DNA of 64,000 nucleotides from Streptomyces liliifuscus. Its GTDB lineage: Bacteria > Actinomycetota > Actinomycetes > Streptomycetales > Streptomycetaceae. The stretch lies in assembly GCF_016598615.1 (NCBI RefSeq), contig NZ_CP066831.1, positions 310,001 to 374,000 on the forward strand, written 5' to 3'. Shown in pieces: positions 17,385 to 26,525 of this stretch (positions within the stretch are counted from its first letter, which is position 1; every line of letters begins with the position of its first letter). A program made the translations under genes and the position numbers. The notes under the pieces are model-generated. The model was not told the DNA's origin and ran no database searches. It saw nothing but the letters and a program-made list of their open reading frames with translations.

Positions 17385-18272
17385 ATGGTGCGTCGTGTAC
17401 TCGCCCTGCCGTCCGGCCGGATCGCCGTGGTCATCCTCGTCGGGATCGCCCTTCTGGCCGCTTTCGGTCCGCTGCTCGCTCCCCAGAATCCGCTGGCGAC
17501 CAGCGACAACACCCTTGCCGGCACCTCGGGCGCCCACTGGCTGGGCACCGACTACCTCGGCCGGGACGTGTTGAGCCGGCTCCTCGACGGCTCCCGGATC
17601 AGCGTGCTCGGATCCCTGGAGGTCGCGCTCACGGCGCTGGTGGTCGGCGCGGTGCCCGGCATCCTGTCGGTCTACCTCGGCCGGGCCTTCGAATGGATCA
17701 CCCTGCGGCTGGCCGACACCCTGGTCGCGTTGCCGTTCCTGCTGTTCGCCGTCGCCGTCATCGCCCTGCTCGGCAACGGCCTCACCCAGGCGATGCTCGT
17801 CACCGGAGCGCTGGTCTCCCCCCTGTTCTACCGGGTGTCCCGCGCCGCCACCCTGGCGGTGGCCCGCTCGCAGTACGTGGAGGCCGCTGTCATCTCCGGC
17901 GCCTCCATCGGGTGGGTCGTACGCCGCCATGTATGGGTCAAGGTGCTGCCGCCGATCGCGGTCGCGCTCGCGCAGACCATCGGCGTCGGCTTCGTGATCG
18001 TGTCGAGCCTCACCTTCCTCGGGATAGGCGTCCAGCCGCCCGCGCCCACCTGGGGCGGTCTGCTCGCCTCCGACCTGGGCTATCTCAACCAGCGGCCCTG
18101 GGCGCCGATCGCCCCCGCACTGCTGATCATGATCACCGTCTGGGCCTGCAACCTCCTCGCCGACGCCATCCGCGACGTCTCGGGCGAGGCGGGCCGTGCG
18201 CTGGTCAACAACCGCAAGGCCCGCGCCAACCGGCTCGACAAGGCCGACCCCGCTCCCGCCGGAGGTGCGTGA
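17385..18272 (+). CDS. ABC transporter permease, DppC-like
   Basis: This 295-residue partner permease has the typical start of DppC/OppC proteins (FGPLLAPQNPLATSDNTLAG, then HWLGTDYLGRDVLSRLLDGS) and an EAA loop (EAAVISGASIGWVVRRHVW). It follows the first permease by three bases, and its TGA overlaps the ATG of the first ATPase gene by one base (TGATG), so the four transporter subunits are tightly coupled. Confidence 0.92.
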   Translation: MVRRVLALPSGRIAVVILVGIALLAAFGPLLAPQNPLATSDNTLAGTSGAHWLGTDYLGRDVLSRLLDGSRISVLGSLEVALTALVVGAVPGILSVYLGRAFEWITLRLADTLVALPFLLFAVAVIALLGNGLTQAMLVTGALVSPLFYRVSRAATLAVARSQYVEAAVISGASIGWVVRRHVWVKVLPPIAVALAQTIGVGFVIVSSLTFLGIGVQPPAPTWGGLLASDLGYLNQRPWAPIAPALLIMITVWACNLLADAIRDVSGEAGRALVNNRKARANRLDKADPAPAGGA

Positions 18273-19165
18273 TGACGACGCTGTCCGAGAAGCTCCACGT
18301 CCAGCCCGGGGAGACCACGCGGGCCCCTTCCGCAGACTTGCCCGCCCCGTCGGCACCCGTGCTGTCGGTACGCGACGTACGCATCAGCGACCGGGCCGGC
18401 GACCGCGAGATCGTCCACGGCGTGAGCTTCTCCCTCACCCCCGGCCGGGCCGTCGGCATCGTCGGCGAGTCCGGCAGCGGAAAGACCCTCACCTGCCGTG
18501 CCGCGCTGGGCATCCTGCCCGCCCACTTCGAGGTCACCGACGGTTCGATCGAGATCGACGGCCGCGACATCACGCACCTTTCCCAGACCCAGTGGACGGC
18601 TCTGCGGGGTGCCACCATCAGCGCCGTCTTCCAGGACCCGGCGTCCTACCTCAACCCCTCGATCCGCGTGGGCGTCCAGGTCGCCGAGGTCATCCGGGTC
18701 AAGAAGGGTGTCAGGCGGCGCGAGGCACGCCGGCAGGCGATCGACCTGCTGCGTGCCGTGCATCTGCGGGACCCGGAGCTGGTCTACGGCCAGTACAGCT
18801 TCGAGCTGTCCGGCGGCATGCTTCAGCGGGTGCTGATCGCCGCGGCGATCGCCGCAGGCCCCCGGATCCTCATCGCCGACGAGGCCACGACCGCGCTCGA
18901 CGTCACCGTCCAGGCGGAGATCCTCGACCTGCTGGCCGACCTGCGCGAACAGACAGGGCTCGCCCTCGTGGTGGTCTCCCACGACCTGGCCGTCGTCGCC
19001 CAGCTCTGTGACGAGGTCCTCGTCCTGCGCCAGGGCGAAGTGGTCGAACAGGGCCCGACCCGGCAAGTGCTGCACGACCCGCGGCACGAATACACCCGGC
19101 TGCTGATCGCCGAGCACGAGCAGTATGGCCTGGAGAAGTTCCTCGTACCGAAGGAGGACGCGTGA
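18272..19165 (+). CDS. ABC transporter ATPase, DppD-like
   Basis: This 297-residue ATPase carries Walker A GESGSGKT, the Q-loop FQDPASYLNP, signature LSGGMLQR, Walker B ILIADEATTALD and the switch His in VVSHDL. The C-terminal DPRHEYTRLLI block is shared with dipeptide-type importers. The signature has Met in place of the more common Gln, a variant also known in this family. It energises uptake together with the next gene. Confidence 0.92.
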   Translation: MTTLSEKLHVQPGETTRAPSADLPAPSAPVLSVRDVRISDRAGDREIVHGVSFSLTPGRAVGIVGESGSGKTLTCRAALGILPAHFEVTDGSIEIDGRDITHLSQTQWTALRGATISAVFQDPASYLNPSIRVGVQVAEVIRVKKGVRRREARRQAIDLLRAVHLRDPELVYGQYSFELSGGMLQRVLIAAAIAAGPRILIADEATTALDVTVQAEILDLLADLREQTGLALVVVSHDLAVVAQLCDEVLVLRQGEVVEQGPTRQVLHDPRHEYTRLLIAEHEQYGLEKFLVPKEDA

Positions 19166-20013
19166 GCACCGATCTGTCCCGTCAGCCCGGCTCCGACCCG
19201 GTCCTGAGCGTGGAGAACCTGGACGTGCACTACGGGCTGCGCCGACAGCGCCGCCGCGTCCTGCACGGGGTCTCCCTGAACGTCGCGCCGGGCGAGACCG
19301 TCGGAATCATCGGCGAGACGGGCTCGGGCAAGTCCACGCTCGCACGGGCCGTGCTCGGACTCGTCCGCGCCTCGGCCGGGTCGATCGTCGTCGGTGGCGA
19401 GGACATCAGCGCGTACGGCACCCGCCAGTGGCGCGCCCTGCGTCGCCGGGGCGTGATCCAGTACGTCTTCCAGGACCCTCTGCGCAGTCTCGACCCGGAC
19501 CTCACGATCGAGGCCTCGCTGGCCGAACCCCTGCTCCTGCAGGGCGTGTCCCGCGAGGAGGCCGCGACCCGGGTGCGGGCCTTCCTCTCCAGGGTCAAGC
19601 TCTCCGAGGAACTGCTCGACCGGCTCCCCGGCGAACTCTCCGGAGGACAGCGCCAACGCGTCGCGGTGGCCCGGGCACTGGTGACCGACCCGCGTCTTGT
19701 CATCCTCGACGAGCCGGTCAGTGCACTGGACTCCGCCAACCGCGTCCAGATCCTGCAGATCCTCAAGGAACTGCGCGCCGACGGCGTGGCCCTCGTCTTC
19801 ATCTCCCACGACCTCGGATCCGTCGCCGGGATCGCCGACCGCATCGCGGTGCTGTACCAGGGCGAGCTGGTCGAGGTCGGCACCGCCCGCGACGTCATCG
19901 GCGCCCCCCGGCACCCCTACACACGGCTGCTCGTCGGCTCCGCCCCCACTCTGCACACCCCGGCGGCCGACCGGGCCGAACGCGCCGCCCTGCGTGCGCT
20001 GTTGCACGCCTGA
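19162..20013 (+). CDS. ABC transporter ATPase, DppF-like
   Basis: This 283-residue second ATPase has Walker A GETGSGKS, Q-loop FQDPLRSLDP, signature LSGGQRQR, Walker B VILDEPVSALD and switch His in FISHDL. GTG 19162 overlaps the previous stop (GTGA). It forms the ATPase heterodimer with the DppD-like subunit. Confidence 0.92.
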   Translation: MSTDLSRQPGSDPVLSVENLDVHYGLRRQRRRVLHGVSLNVAPGETVGIIGETGSGKSTLARAVLGLVRASAGSIVVGGEDISAYGTRQWRALRRRGVIQYVFQDPLRSLDPDLTIEASLAEPLLLQGVSREEAATRVRAFLSRVKLSEELLDRLPGELSGGQRQRVAVARALVTDPRLVILDEPVSALDSANRVQILQILKELRADGVALVFISHDLGSVAGIADRIAVLYQGELVEVGTARDVIGAPRHPYTRLLVGSAPTLHTPAADRAERAALRALLHA

Positions 20014-20107
20014 ACCCCGCGCCCGTCTCAGCCCCGCTGAACCATCTCAGCTCCGCTCCGCATCCGAGCCCCGCTCCACGCCGAGCCCTCGACAGACAGG
20101 AACAGCC

Positions 20108-21448
20108 ATGCCCCGCACCATCCATCTCGCCCTCCACCCCTACGGCGTCGGCGGCCCGGGCCAGCACGGCCTGTGGAAGGACCCGCGCGTCGCGAAGAAC
20201 TCCAGCATCGACATCAACTACTACATCCGGCTGGCCCAGGCGGCCGAACACGCCCTGTTCGACGCCCTGTTCATCGTCGACAGCCAGTTCATCAACGCCA
20301 CCTACCCGGCGCACTACCTCAACCGCCTTGAGCCACTGACCCTGTTGTCGGCCGTGGCCACCCACACCAAGCACATCGGCCTGGTGGGCACCGCGAGTTC
20401 GACGTACAACTCACCGTTCAACCTCGCCCGCCGATTCGCCTCGCTCGACCACATCAGCGGCGGACGCGCGGGCTGGAACGTGGTGACCAGCTTCGACACC
20501 GGCACGTCGAAGAACTACGGGCTCGACGAGCACCTCGACTACACCACGCGCTACGGCCGTGCCCTGGAGTTCGTCCAGGTGGCCCGAGGGCTGTGGGACT
20601 CCTACGAGGACGACGCGTTCCCCGCCGACGTCGAGCGGGGCGTCTTCCTCGACCCGACAAAGCTGCACGAACTCGACCACGAGGGCGAGCACTTCAAGGT
20701 GGCAGGACCGCTGAACCTGTCTCGCTCCCCGCAGGGCCAGCCGGTGATCTTCCAGGCCGGGGTCTCCGAGGAGGGCCGCGACCTCGCCGCGCAGGTCGCC
20801 GAAGGCATCTACGCACCCGGCGGCTCACTGCAGCAGGCACAGGAGTACTACGCCGACATCAAGAAGCGCACCGCCTCCTACGGCCGCGACCCCGGCCACA
20901 TCAAGATCTTCATCCACGGGGGCCCGGTCGTCGCCGCCACGGACGAGGCCGCCCGGCGCCGCGAACGGGAGATCTTCGAGGAGGACAACGACTTCGACCG
21001 CAACCTCGCTCTGCTGGGCCGTTCCTTCGGTGCCTACGACTTCAGCGCGCACGACCTGGACGCGCCCTTCCCCGATGTCGCGCACCTCGCCGAGAAGGGC
21101 GGCCGCACCGGCGCCGCGAAGCTCATCGAACGGGCCCGGACCGAGAACCTGACACTGCGTCAAGTAGCGGAGTCCATCAACCAGTTCCGGCAGTCACCGT
21201 TCGTCGGGAACCCCCGGACCGTCGCCGACACCATCGAGCAGTGGTTCGACGCCGGCACCTTCGACGGCATCAACCTCGCCTTCCGCACCGAGGAGGAGAT
21301 CAACCTCTTCGTCGACGGAGTCGTCCCGATCCTGCAGAAGCGCGGACTGTTCCGCACCGAGTACGCGGCCGACACCCTGCGCGGCAACCTCGGCCTGCCG
21401 ATCCCGGCCAACCGTCACGCCCGCGAGCCTCAGCTCGTGAGCGACTGA
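20108..21448 (+). CDS. Luciferase-like flavin-dependent monooxygenase, NtaA/DszA-type
   Basis: This 446-residue protein belongs to the long class of bacterial luciferase-like monooxygenases that includes NtaA, DszA and SfnG relatives. Characteristic blocks are ALFDALFIVDSQF, LEPLTLLSAVATHTKHIGL, ASLDHISGGRAGWNVVTS and VIFQAGVSEEGRDLAAQVAE. Such enzymes use reduced FMN and O2 to cleave C-N or C-S bonds. The SsuE-like reductase later in the operon would supply FMNH2. The substrate is unknown. Confidence 0.88.
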   Translation: MPRTIHLALHPYGVGGPGQHGLWKDPRVAKNSSIDINYYIRLAQAAEHALFDALFIVDSQFINATYPAHYLNRLEPLTLLSAVATHTKHIGLVGTASSTYNSPFNLARRFASLDHISGGRAGWNVVTSFDTGTSKNYGLDEHLDYTTRYGRALEFVQVARGLWDSYEDDAFPADVERGVFLDPTKLHELDHEGEHFKVAGPLNLSRSPQGQPVIFQAGVSEEGRDLAAQVAEGIYAPGGSLQQAQEYYADIKKRTASYGRDPGHIKIFIHGGPVVAATDEAARRREREIFEEDNDFDRNLALLGRSFGAYDFSAHDLDAPFPDVAHLAEKGGRTGAAKLIERARTENLTLRQVAESINQFRQSPFVGNPRTVADTIEQWFDAGTFDGINLAFRTEEEINLFVDGVVPILQKRGLFRTEYAADTLRGNLGLPIPANRHAREPQLVSD

Positions 21449-21458
21449 GGGCAGCACC

Positions 21459-23252
21459 GTGAGCGAACTGTCCGTGCCCGAGCTGTCCGCGACCGAGCCG
21501 TCGGTGACCGAGCTGTCGGTGACGGGGGGCCGTGATGTCCACACCGTCCGCTTCCCGTCCACCACTCCCCCGGCGGCGGTGGACGTACTGATCGTCGGCG
21601 CGGGCCCGGTGGGCCTGTCCGCGGCGGTCGAACTGACCGCGCGCGGAGTCCAGGTCGCCGTGGTCGAGCGCGCCCGCACCGCGACCCTTGTGCGGGCGGG
21701 CGCGATGGGCCACACCCCGCGGGTGGTGGAACATCTGCGCCGCTGGCGACTGCTCCAGCGCGTCCGCGACGCATGGACCTATCCGCCGGAGTGGCACCAG
21801 GGCACCAGACTGGTCACCTCCCTGGTCGGGCACGAGCTGGTGCCCGCACCCCGCCCGGTCTTCAGCGACCGCGGCAGCCGTCCCGGACACTCCTCGGACG
21901 AGGCGCTGCGCCGCCCGCAGACCGTCCTCCAGCAGGTCTTCCTCGACCACCTGACGGAGCAGGACGTCAGCGTGGCCGGCGGCTGGGAACTGACAGCGCT
22001 GCGCGAGGACACCGACGGGATCGCCGCCGAGGTCCTCGACGTGGCCTCGGGCGTGTCCCGTACCGTCCGTGCTGCCTACGTCCTGGGCACCGACGGAGGC
22101 GGCAGCACCACCCGGCAGCTGGCCGGCATCGGCCGGGAAGGGGAACACGCCGCCGAGAAGCGGCTGCGTCTGGTCGTACGCACCGGGAACATCGCCCAGC
22201 GGGTCGGGCCGGCGCCGAGCGCCACCAACGTCGTCGTCAACACCGGCGCGTCGGGCTTCCTCCCCACCATCAGCTCCCGTGAGTGGCGGGTGTACGCCGG
22301 GCCGTACCCGCTCGACCACCAGCCGAGCGAGGGCGAGCTCCTGGAGGTGGCCCGGGCGGCGTTCGGGTTCGACGCACACCTCGAACTGGCGTCGGCGACG
22401 ACCTTCTACCACGCGACCCGCATCGCCGAGACCTTCCGGCGCGGACGCGTACTGCTCGCCGGTGACGCCGCCCATGTGCGCACGCCCGGCGGCAACCTGG
22501 GCGAGGGCATCGGCGATGTGGTCAACCTCGGCTGGAAGCTCGCGGCCGTCATCGGCGGCCACGCCCCGCAGGCCCTCCTGGACACCTACGACCAGGAGCG
22601 CCGACCGCACAACTGGCGGGTCGCCGACCACTCCCTGGCACGGTCACGCCGTACGCAGGCGACCCTGGAGGAGATCCGTGCCGGCGGCATTCCCGATGAC
22701 GCGGACCGCAGCGCCGAGGCGGATCAGCGGCGTACGGAGATCGCCGAACGGCTGCGCGAGGACCGTTTCGGCTCCGACGGGATCGCTTTCGACGAGCGGT
22801 ACGACGCCTCGGCGGCCGTCTGGTACGAACCCGGACAGCTCGACGACGAGCCGCCCTGGCGTGCCGACGTCTACGAGGACGACCCACGCCCCGGCCACCG
22901 CGCACCGGACGGCCCCGTCGACCCGGGCGGCGGGACGCTCTACGACCGACTCGGCACCTCCTTCGGCCTGCTCGTCCTCACCGACGACCGGACGGTCGAG
23001 CAGGCCCTCGCCGGGGAGGCCGCCACCCGCTCCCTGCCCTTCACGGTCATCCATCTCACCGACGCGGCGGCACGCGCGGTGTACGGCACCGCCAACGTCC
23101 TGATCCGCCCCGACCAGCACGTCGTCTGGCGCGGTACGCGGCTGCCCGACGGCGGTGCCGCCGCAGTGCTCGACCGGGTGCTGGGGGAAACCGCCTCGGA
23201 TGCCGCGCGCACGGGCGTACGCACCGCGGCCGCGGTCACGACCGCGGCCTGA
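21459..23252 (+). CDS. FAD-dependent aromatic-type monooxygenase
   Basis: This 597-residue flavoprotein hydroxylase has the Rossmann motif IVGAGPVGLSAAVEL, the DG block (LGTDGGGSTTRQLAG) and the second FAD block (LLAGDAAHVRTPGGNLGEG), as in PheA/TfdB/PHBH relatives. A C-terminal thioredoxin-like segment with GTSFGLLVLTDDRTV fits the phenol-hydroxylase branch. Residues 1-35 are an unusual acidic, repetitive stretch (SVPELSATEPSVTELSVT). An aromatic step in an importer/monooxygenase operon suggests a substrate with an aryl group. Confidence 0.87.
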   Translation: MSELSVPELSATEPSVTELSVTGGRDVHTVRFPSTTPPAAVDVLIVGAGPVGLSAAVELTARGVQVAVVERARTATLVRAGAMGHTPRVVEHLRRWRLLQRVRDAWTYPPEWHQGTRLVTSLVGHELVPAPRPVFSDRGSRPGHSSDEALRRPQTVLQQVFLDHLTEQDVSVAGGWELTALREDTDGIAAEVLDVASGVSRTVRAAYVLGTDGGGSTTRQLAGIGREGEHAAEKRLRLVVRTGNIAQRVGPAPSATNVVVNTGASGFLPTISSREWRVYAGPYPLDHQPSEGELLEVARAAFGFDAHLELASATTFYHATRIAETFRRGRVLLAGDAAHVRTPGGNLGEGIGDVVNLGWKLAAVIGGHAPQALLDTYDQERRPHNWRVADHSLARSRRTQATLEEIRAGGIPDDADRSAEADQRRTEIAERLREDRFGSDGIAFDERYDASAAVWYEPGQLDDEPPWRADVYEDDPRPGHRAPDGPVDPGGGTLYDRLGTSFGLLVLTDDRTVEQALAGEAATRSLPFTVIHLTDAAARAVYGTANVLIRPDQHVVWRGTRLPDGGAAAVLDRVLGETASDAARTGVRTAAAVTTAA

Positions 23253-23270
23253 CACGAAAGGCGACCATCG

Positions 23271-24329
23271 ATGACGAGCGAACGACCACGCTTCCGGCTC
23301 GGTTTCCTCACCCACGTCCAGGGGCGCGACGGCGACATCGCTCGCACCTACCGCAACGCTCAGGAACTCTTCGTCGTGGCCGACGAACTCGGGTTCGACG
23401 TGGGCTGGGTCGCACAGCACCATGTTCCTCTCGGGGGCGGCGGACTCTCCTCACCGTGGACGTTCCTCGCCCATGCCGCGGCGCGGACGACCCGGATCAG
23501 GCTGGGCACGGCGGTGACCGTCCTTCCGCTGGAGGACCCGGTCCGTCTCGCCGAGGACGTCGCCACCGTGGACACGCTCAGCGGCGGCCGTGTCGAGATC
23601 GGCGTGGGCAGCGGGGCGAACAGCCTGGAGTACGCCGCGTTCGGCCAGGACGCCGCCCGCAAGCGGGAACTGACCAGCCAGCACCTGGACCTGCTGCGCC
23701 AGGCGCTGGCCAACCGCGAGGTCCGTACACCCGGCTTCCGGATCCAACCGGAGGCCGGCGACTTCCACGACCGCGTCTGGCAGGGCGTGTTCAGCGCACC
23801 AGGAGCCGCCTACGCGGCGGAGGGTGGCTCCAACCTGCTGCTCAACCGCGCCGCCTACGGTTTCGACGCCCCCACCGACGAGGTCCAGCGACCATGGGCC
23901 GACGCCTACCTCGCCGCCTGGGACCGGCCACGCCACCCCCGCATCGGCCTCTCCCGGTTCATATTCCCGGCCAAGGACCGACGCACGGCGCTCAGGCACA
24001 TCAGTGAGGACGTCCACCGGGCGGCGCTGCGCATGGCCGACAGCGGCGCATTCCCCAAGGGCCTGGACGCCGACGAGGCACTGCGCCGATTCCACTCCTT
24101 CTACGGCCACCCCGAGGAGATCATCGCGGCACTGCGGCAGGAGAAGGTCCTGCCGGTCGCGACCGACCTGATCACCCAGTTCAACCCCGCCGTTCCCGAC
24201 CATGACGCCGCGATCCGTGCCCTCGAACTCATCGCGACCGAGGTGGCACCCGCGCTGGGCTGGACGCCCGCGCGGGTGCCACCTCGCTCACCCGCGCGCC
24301 GGACCGAGCCCGCATCCGCAGGAGTGTGA
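23271..24329 (+). CDS. Luciferase-like monooxygenase, second paralogue
   Basis: This 352-residue shorter LLM-class enzyme has GFLTHVQGRDGD, FDVGWVAQHHVPLGGGG, IRLGTAVTVLPLEDPVRLAE and TLSGGRVEIGVGSGANSLEY as family blocks. It is clearly from a different subfamily than the protein at 20108. It should also use FMNH2 from the operon's reductase. It starts 18 bases after the FAD monooxygenase. Confidence 0.88.
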   Translation: MTSERPRFRLGFLTHVQGRDGDIARTYRNAQELFVVADELGFDVGWVAQHHVPLGGGGLSSPWTFLAHAAARTTRIRLGTAVTVLPLEDPVRLAEDVATVDTLSGGRVEIGVGSGANSLEYAAFGQDAARKRELTSQHLDLLRQALANREVRTPGFRIQPEAGDFHDRVWQGVFSAPGAAYAAEGGSNLLLNRAAYGFDAPTDEVQRPWADAYLAAWDRPRHPRIGLSRFIFPAKDRRTALRHISEDVHRAALRMADSGAFPKGLDADEALRRFHSFYGHPEEIIAALRQEKVLPVATDLITQFNPAVPDHDAAIRALELIATEVAPALGWTPARVPPRSPARRTEPASAGV

Positions 24330-24330
24330 A

Positions 24331-25098
24331 ATGACCGACTACAGCGACTACTTCGGCCCCGAGGGCCTCAGTGTCCGCGGCACCGTCGTCGTGGTGCCCG
24401 GCCGGGGCGAGACCCGGGCGACCTATGCCCGCTTCGGCAGGCGGCTGGCCGCCGACGCCTATCGCGTGCGGGTGATCGACGCCCCGGTCCTCGACTACGC
24501 CGACCTCAGCACTTCGTTGACCGCGTTCGGCACCCAGCTCACCGACGCCGTCGAGGGCACCGCTCCCGGAGACCGGGTCGTCCAACCCGTCGTCCTCGTC
24601 GGAGCCGACTCGGGAGCCGCCGCGGTCGCCGCCCTCCTCGCCCGGGCGGAGCTGCCGGCCACACTGCGGCCCGACGCCCTCGTCCTCGCCGGCCTTCCCG
24701 GCCGGGCCGCCGACGCCGTGGGCACCTGGGACGACGAACTCGACGTCCGCACCTCCTGCCCCGCCCACCGCGGCACGCTCACCGACGATCCCGGGGTCCG
24801 GCGCGGCTCGCTCGGCGACACGGTCCCGGACGCCGTGCTCAACGCCGTCCACGGGGGCGCGATCGACGTCCCGGCCCTGCTCCTCGTCGGGGACGCCGAT
24901 CCCCTCGCCGACCACGAGGCACTGGCGGGCGCCGCCAAGTCGCTCCCCCGCGCACGCCTTTCGGTCGTCCACGGTGCCCACCACGACGTACTCAACGACC
25001 TCCAGCACCGCTCGGTGGCCGCCGAGGTCGTCTCCTTCCTCGAAACGCTGCGCAACGAACTGCGGCCATTGATCACGGTGCGGTCGAGCGCCTGGTGA
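24331..25098 (+). CDS. Alpha/beta hydrolase
   Basis: This 255-residue protein has an alpha/beta hydrolase layout: GTVVVVPGRGETRATYARFG (oxyanion strand), VLVGADSGAAAVAALLA with a candidate nucleophile Ser in ADSGA, LLVGDADPLADHEAL with the acid Asp, and HGAHHDVLND with the His. It begins one base after the stop of the LLM gene. It may release the final product from an ester or amide intermediate. Confidence 0.8.
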   Translation: MTDYSDYFGPEGLSVRGTVVVVPGRGETRATYARFGRRLAADAYRVRVIDAPVLDYADLSTSLTAFGTQLTDAVEGTAPGDRVVQPVVLVGADSGAAAVAALLARAELPATLRPDALVLAGLPGRAADAVGTWDDELDVRTSCPAHRGTLTDDPGVRRGSLGDTVPDAVLNAVHGGAIDVPALLLVGDADPLADHEALAGAAKSLPRARLSVVHGAHHDVLNDLQHRSVAAEVVSFLETLRNELRPLITVRSSAW

Positions 25099-25166
25099 CT
25101 CCTCCTCGCACCAGCCGCACCGTGTCCCCTCGCTCCGTCTGAACCCCGATCCCGGAAGGTCCCGCC

Positions 25167-25724
25167 ATGGCTGCCATCCTGTCCGTCTCCGGAAGCCCCT
25201 CGCCCACCTCCCGCACCTCCCGGCTCCTGCGCCACCTGGACGACCGGCTGCGCCTGCAGGGCCACGACGTAACTCCACTGGACGTGCGCACCCTGCCCGC
25301 CCAAGCGCTGCTCGGCGCGGACTTCCGCCACCCGGCGATCGTCGCCGCCACGGACCTGTTCACGCAGGCGGACGGCGTGGTGATCGGCACCCCGGTGTAC
25401 AAGGCCGCCTACTCGGGCCTGCTGAAGTCGCTGCTCGACCTGCTCCCCCAGTACGCGCTGTCCGGCAAGACCGTGCTGCCCCTGGCCACCGGTGGCAGCA
25501 CGGCCCATGTCCTTGCCATCGACTACGCGTTGCGTCCCGTACTGAGTTCCATGGGGGCGTCCCACATCGTGCCCGGCTGGTTCACACTCGACAAGGACGT
25601 CGCCGCCGACGACCACGCCACACAGATCGTCACGCCTGCCGCCGCCGAGGCGCTGGAGCAGGTCACGGACCACTTCTCCGCCACGTTGGGAGGGCGTACC
25701 GGGGCACTCCGGCGCACAGCATGA
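25167..25724 (+). CDS. NADPH-dependent FMN reductase, SsuE-like
   Basis: This 185-residue flavodoxin-fold reductase starts with the FMN-phosphate loop LSVSGSPSPTSRTSRLL. It has the family block GVVIGTPVYKAAYSGLLKSLLD, with VLPLATGGSTAHVLAIDY further on. These match SsuE/MsuE, the partners of alkanesulfonate monooxygenases. It is the last gene of the operon and would deliver FMNH2 to the two luciferase-like enzymes, the strongest internal clue that the operon desulfurises an organic substrate. Confidence 0.9.
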   Translation: MAAILSVSGSPSPTSRTSRLLRHLDDRLRLQGHDVTPLDVRTLPAQALLGADFRHPAIVAATDLFTQADGVVIGTPVYKAAYSGLLKSLLDLLPQYALSGKTVLPLATGGSTAHVLAIDYALRPVLSSMGASHIVPGWFTLDKDVAADDHATQIVTPAAAEALEQVTDHFSATLGGRTGALRRTA

Positions 25725-25891
25725 GCCGGTTCATTGCCATCAGTTGTGGCCCGCTGGCCGGGGTCCAGCGCTGGGCGCCAGCGACGTCCTCGCGGTGATC
25801 GCATCGGCCATTCATGGCCACTCATGATCCGCCGCCTGCCCTGACCAGGCACCAGGCCCGAAATGCGACGCCGGACCGCTGGAGCAAGGGT

Positions 25892-25923
25892 GAGGGGCAG
25901 CCGGTGCCATCCGGCTACCCCTC
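25892..25923. terminator. Bidirectional terminator between converging units
   Basis: GAGGGGCAGCCGG (25892-25904) pairs with CCGGCTACCCCTC (25911-25923), giving a 13-bp stem with one mismatch. It lies between the sulfur operon and the converging secreted-protein gene. The rest of 25725-25984 shows no gene. Confidence 0.75.
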
Positions 25924-25984
25924 CCGGCGTCTCACAGCGTCACGTGTCATCGGACACGAGGACGCCAGTTTTCGTCGGTGTGCG

Positions 25985-26416
25985 TCAGATCCTGCCGCAG
26001 CCGCTGAGGCCCCAGTGCTTCATGACGCCTTGGGTCTGAGGGCCGTAGTAGCCGTCGGCGTGGGCCTCCCCGAGGTAGGCCGCCTGGATGGATCTCACAG
26101 CGAGGAAGGTCTTTTCGCCGTAGTAGCCGTCGACCGCAAGGTCGAAGTTGTGGCAGTTGTTCAGGCTGGTCTGGAGGACTTTCACGGCCTCGTTGGACTT
26201 GCTGGTGTTGAGGACGAGGTTGCAGGTCAGGCTGGGAGTCGGCTGCCCATAGGCGGGAACCTTGTGCCCACTGACGTTCTTGTACGTGTTGCAGGTCGGG
26301 TAGGGGTCGACCGCCGCGGCTGAGGGCGCAAGGGCCACACCGGTAAGAGCGACAGCGGCGAGTGCACCGGCCGTGGCGGTGGCCGCGAGACGAGCCCTGA
26401 TCAGGCGAGAGCGCAT
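25985..26416 (-). CDS. Secreted peptidoglycan-binding-like protein 1
   Basis: This 143-residue exported protein has a Sec signal ending in AAAVDPYP. The mature part carries a peptidoglycan-binding-1 type repeat with the markers LAVDGYYGEKTFLAVRSIQ and HADGYYGPQTQGVMKHW. Three Cys in the mature part could form disulfides. AAGTGAGGGAGCC precedes ATG 26416. It is one of two such genes in a row and is divergent from two membrane HTH genes. Confidence 0.82.
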   Translation of the reverse strand: MRSRLIRARLAATATAGALAAVALTGVALAPSAAAVDPYPTCNTYKNVSGHKVPAYGQPTPSLTCNLVLNTSKSNEAVKVLQTSLNNCHNFDLAVDGYYGEKTFLAVRSIQAAYLGEAHADGYYGPQTQGVMKHWGLSGCGRI

Positions 26417-26525
26417 GGCTCCCTCACTTTCCGTACGTTGCCAACGGAACTCACCAGTTGGCATGAGCTGGTTGAAGCCCTGGTGGGAGAGCGGACCGCG
26501 GCGCGTACGCGGTCCGCGGATCGGC

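Noticed and set aside
14584..18356. Long minus-strand frames (613 and 716 codons) under the transporter operon
   Set aside because: They are Gly/Asp/Arg-rich shadows of the plus-strand ABC transporter genes, which have full family motifs.
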